Source: Klenkia sp. PcliD-1-E (GTDB lineage Bacteria; Actinomycetota; Actinomycetes; Mycobacteriales; Geodermatophilaceae). From it: a DNA stretch of 35,412 bases. The translations under genes were made by a program, and so were the position numbers. The DNA is taken from contig NZ_JAMXRZ010000035.1 in the NCBI RefSeq assembly GCF_024124375.1, positions 1 to 35,412 of the forward strand, read 5' to 3'. Below the pieces are notes generated by a model, which made no database searches, was not told the origin of the DNA, and saw only the letters and a program-made list of their open reading frames with translations. Positions 34,283-35,412 of this stretch are shown here, piece by piece (position 1 is the first letter of the stretch; every line of letters begins with the position of its first letter).

Positions 34283-35311
34283 CTGGACATCGTCGTCTGC
34301 GGAGCGCAGAAGCCGTTCGTGCGAGGCGGGGCCGAGCAGCACCAGGAGAACCTGGTCGCGGCCCTGGCCGGCGCCGGCCACCGGGTCGACCTCGTGCGGC
34401 TCCCCGTGGCGTGGGAGAAGGGCCGGCTCTTCGACGCCCCCCTCGCCTGGCGGATGGTGCCGCTGGACGCCGACCTGGTGATCGCCACCAACTTCCCCTC
34501 CTACTTCGTGCGCCACCCGAACAAGGTGGTGTGGTTGCTGCACCAGCACCGGGGGGCCTACGACGGGTTCGCGGCCGGGGCCTCGTGGTCGGACTTCGGG
34601 CTTGACGACACCAGCCTGGAGGAGCAGCGGCTGATGACCGAGTGGGACGCCGCCGCGCTGGGCGAGGCCCGCCGCGTCTACACCAACTCCGGTGTGGTGT
34701 CCCGGCGGCTGGCCCGGTTCAACGGGCTGACCGGCACGCCCCTGGCCCACCCGCCGCCCATGGCCGACGTCCTGCACCCGGGGCCCTACGGCGACTACGT
34801 CCTGTCCGTCCAGCGCCAGGAGGCGAACAAGCGCCCCGGCCTGCTGGTCGAGGCGATGGCGGAGCTGGCCGGCACGGGCAGCGGGTTGCGCGCCGTGCTC
34901 GCCGGCCGCGGCGAACTGCTGGAGCCCCTGCGTGCGCGGGTGGGCGAGCTGGGGCTGGGCGACCGAGTGCAGGTACCGGGGTTCGTCCCCGACGCGGAGG
35001 TCGTCGATCTGTTCGCCGGCGCCCTGGCCGTGGTGTACGCCCCCGAGGACGAGGACTACGGGTACGCCACCCTGCAGGCCTTCCACGCCGGCAAGCCCGT
35101 CGTGTGCGCGGCCGACTCCGGTGGCGTCCTGGACTGGGTGGAGGACGGCGTGACCGGCCTCGTCACCGACGGCAGCCCGGCAGGCATCGCGGCCGCGCTC
35201 GCCCGCCTGGACGCCGACCGCGACCTCGCCCGGCGGATGGGCGAGGCCGGTCGCGCCCGGGTGCGCGAGCTGTCCTGGCCCGCCGTCGTGACCGAGCTGA
35301 CCCGGCCGTGA
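34283..35311 (+). CDS. Glycosyltransferase, GT4 family (F)
   Basis: 342 residues if started at CTG 34283. The N-terminus then reads LDIVVCGAQKPFVRGGAEQH, with the first strand and glycine-rich loop intact. Other segments: ADLVIATNFPSYFVRHPNKV, WLLHQHRGAYDGF, VYTNSGVVSRRL, LSVQRQEANKRPGLLVEAM (start of the donor half) and APEDEDYGYATLQAFHAGKP with the E-x7-like motif. No ATG or GTG is in frame upstream; GTG 34319 would delete the first strand. The stop overlaps the next gene's GTG. Confidence 0.84.
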   Translation: MDIVVCGAQKPFVRGGAEQHQENLVAALAGAGHRVDLVRLPVAWEKGRLFDAPLAWRMVPLDADLVIATNFPSYFVRHPNKVVWLLHQHRGAYDGFAAGASWSDFGLDDTSLEEQRLMTEWDAAALGEARRVYTNSGVVSRRLARFNGLTGTPLAHPPPMADVLHPGPYGDYVLSVQRQEANKRPGLLVEAMAELAGTGSGLRAVLAGRGELLEPLRARVGELGLGDRVQVPGFVPDAEVVDLFAGALAVVYAPEDEDYGYATLQAFHAGKPVVCAADSGGVLDWVEDGVTGLVTDGSPAGIAAALARLDADRDLARRMGEAGRARVRELSWPAVVTELTRP

Positions 35312-35412
35312 GCGACGACCCGCCGCTCGTCCTGCACCTCGGCGACCGGCCGCCCGCCGCGCTCCGCCCGGTGCTGATCGCGGCGGGGCCCCGGTGGTCG
35401 CCGGTGGCCGGC
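35308..35412 (+). CDS. Start of an unidentified gene (cut by the window edge)
   Basis: Thirty-five codons from GTG 35308, overlapping the previous stop (GTGA). The visible peptide begins SDDPPLVLHLGDRPPAALRP. It is too short to assign. Tight coupling suggests it belongs to the same glycan operon. Confidence 0.6.
   Translation, partial: MSDDPPLVLHLGDRPPAALRPVLIAAGPRWSPVAG

Overview
The window is about 35 kb of very GC-rich DNA with dense, short-spaced genes, many GTG starts and frequent 4-base GTGA/ATGA overlaps. The gene set (MtrAB-LpqB, WhiB, F420 biosynthesis FbiA/FbiB, TobH-like SIS protein, DUF3499) marks a high-GC actinobacterium. The order comF-lpqB-mtrB-mtrA-ahcY-...-manA-tobH-manB-DUF3499-zincin-whiB-fbiA-fbiB-(manC, wbbL, rmlD) matches, from memory, the Mycobacterium tuberculosis Rv3242c-Rv3266c order, with insertions and losses. 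A soil or rock actinobacterium such as a member of Geodermatophilaceae fits composition and content, but that family call is inference.

Region 1 (1-4347, minus strand): start of a ComF-like gene, lipoprotein LpqB, sensor kinase MtrB and response regulator MtrA, an envelope and cell-division regulatory operon. A strong hairpin separates it from ahcY. Region 2 (4463-11421, minus): S-adenosylhomocysteinase, then a mannose-activation operon read manB, trm112, tobH-like SIS gene, cation diffusion facilitator, manA. An AbrB-type antitoxin gene follows, with the in-frame stump of a deleted VapC toxin directly behind it. Region 3 (11455-15728): GtrA-type membrane protein, DUF3499, a DprE2-like reductase, a zincin-family protein that has lost its HExxH motif, two unrecognised proteins and a WhiB2-type iron-sulfur regulator with a clear promoter. 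Region 4 (16032-18039, plus): fbiA and an unusually short fbiB for coenzyme F420.

Region 5 (18027-35412) is a cell-surface glycan locus. It has all four dTDP-L-rhamnose genes (rmlB-rmlD on minus and rmlA-rmlC on plus, diverging from a 38-base gap), GDP-mannose synthesis (manC here, manA and manB upstream), a WbbL-like rhamnosyltransferase, six GT4-type glycosyltransferases, an acyltransferase-3 membrane protein, and a Wzm/Wzt ABC exporter whose ATPase carries a C-terminal glycan-recognition-type domain. An AlkA-type DNA glycosylase gene lies in the middle. Together these would make sugar nucleotides, assemble a rhamnose/mannose-containing lipid-linked glycan, decorate it and export it.

No rRNA, tRNA, CRISPR array, insertion sequence or phage gene was seen, and no gene-free stretch exceeds 300 bases. 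The observations most worth a second look are the vapC deletion remnant, the FbiB lacking a recognisable nitroreductase half, the zincin with a destroyed metal site, the interlocked divergent rmlB/rmlA promoters, and two genes that seem to lack any ATG or GTG start.
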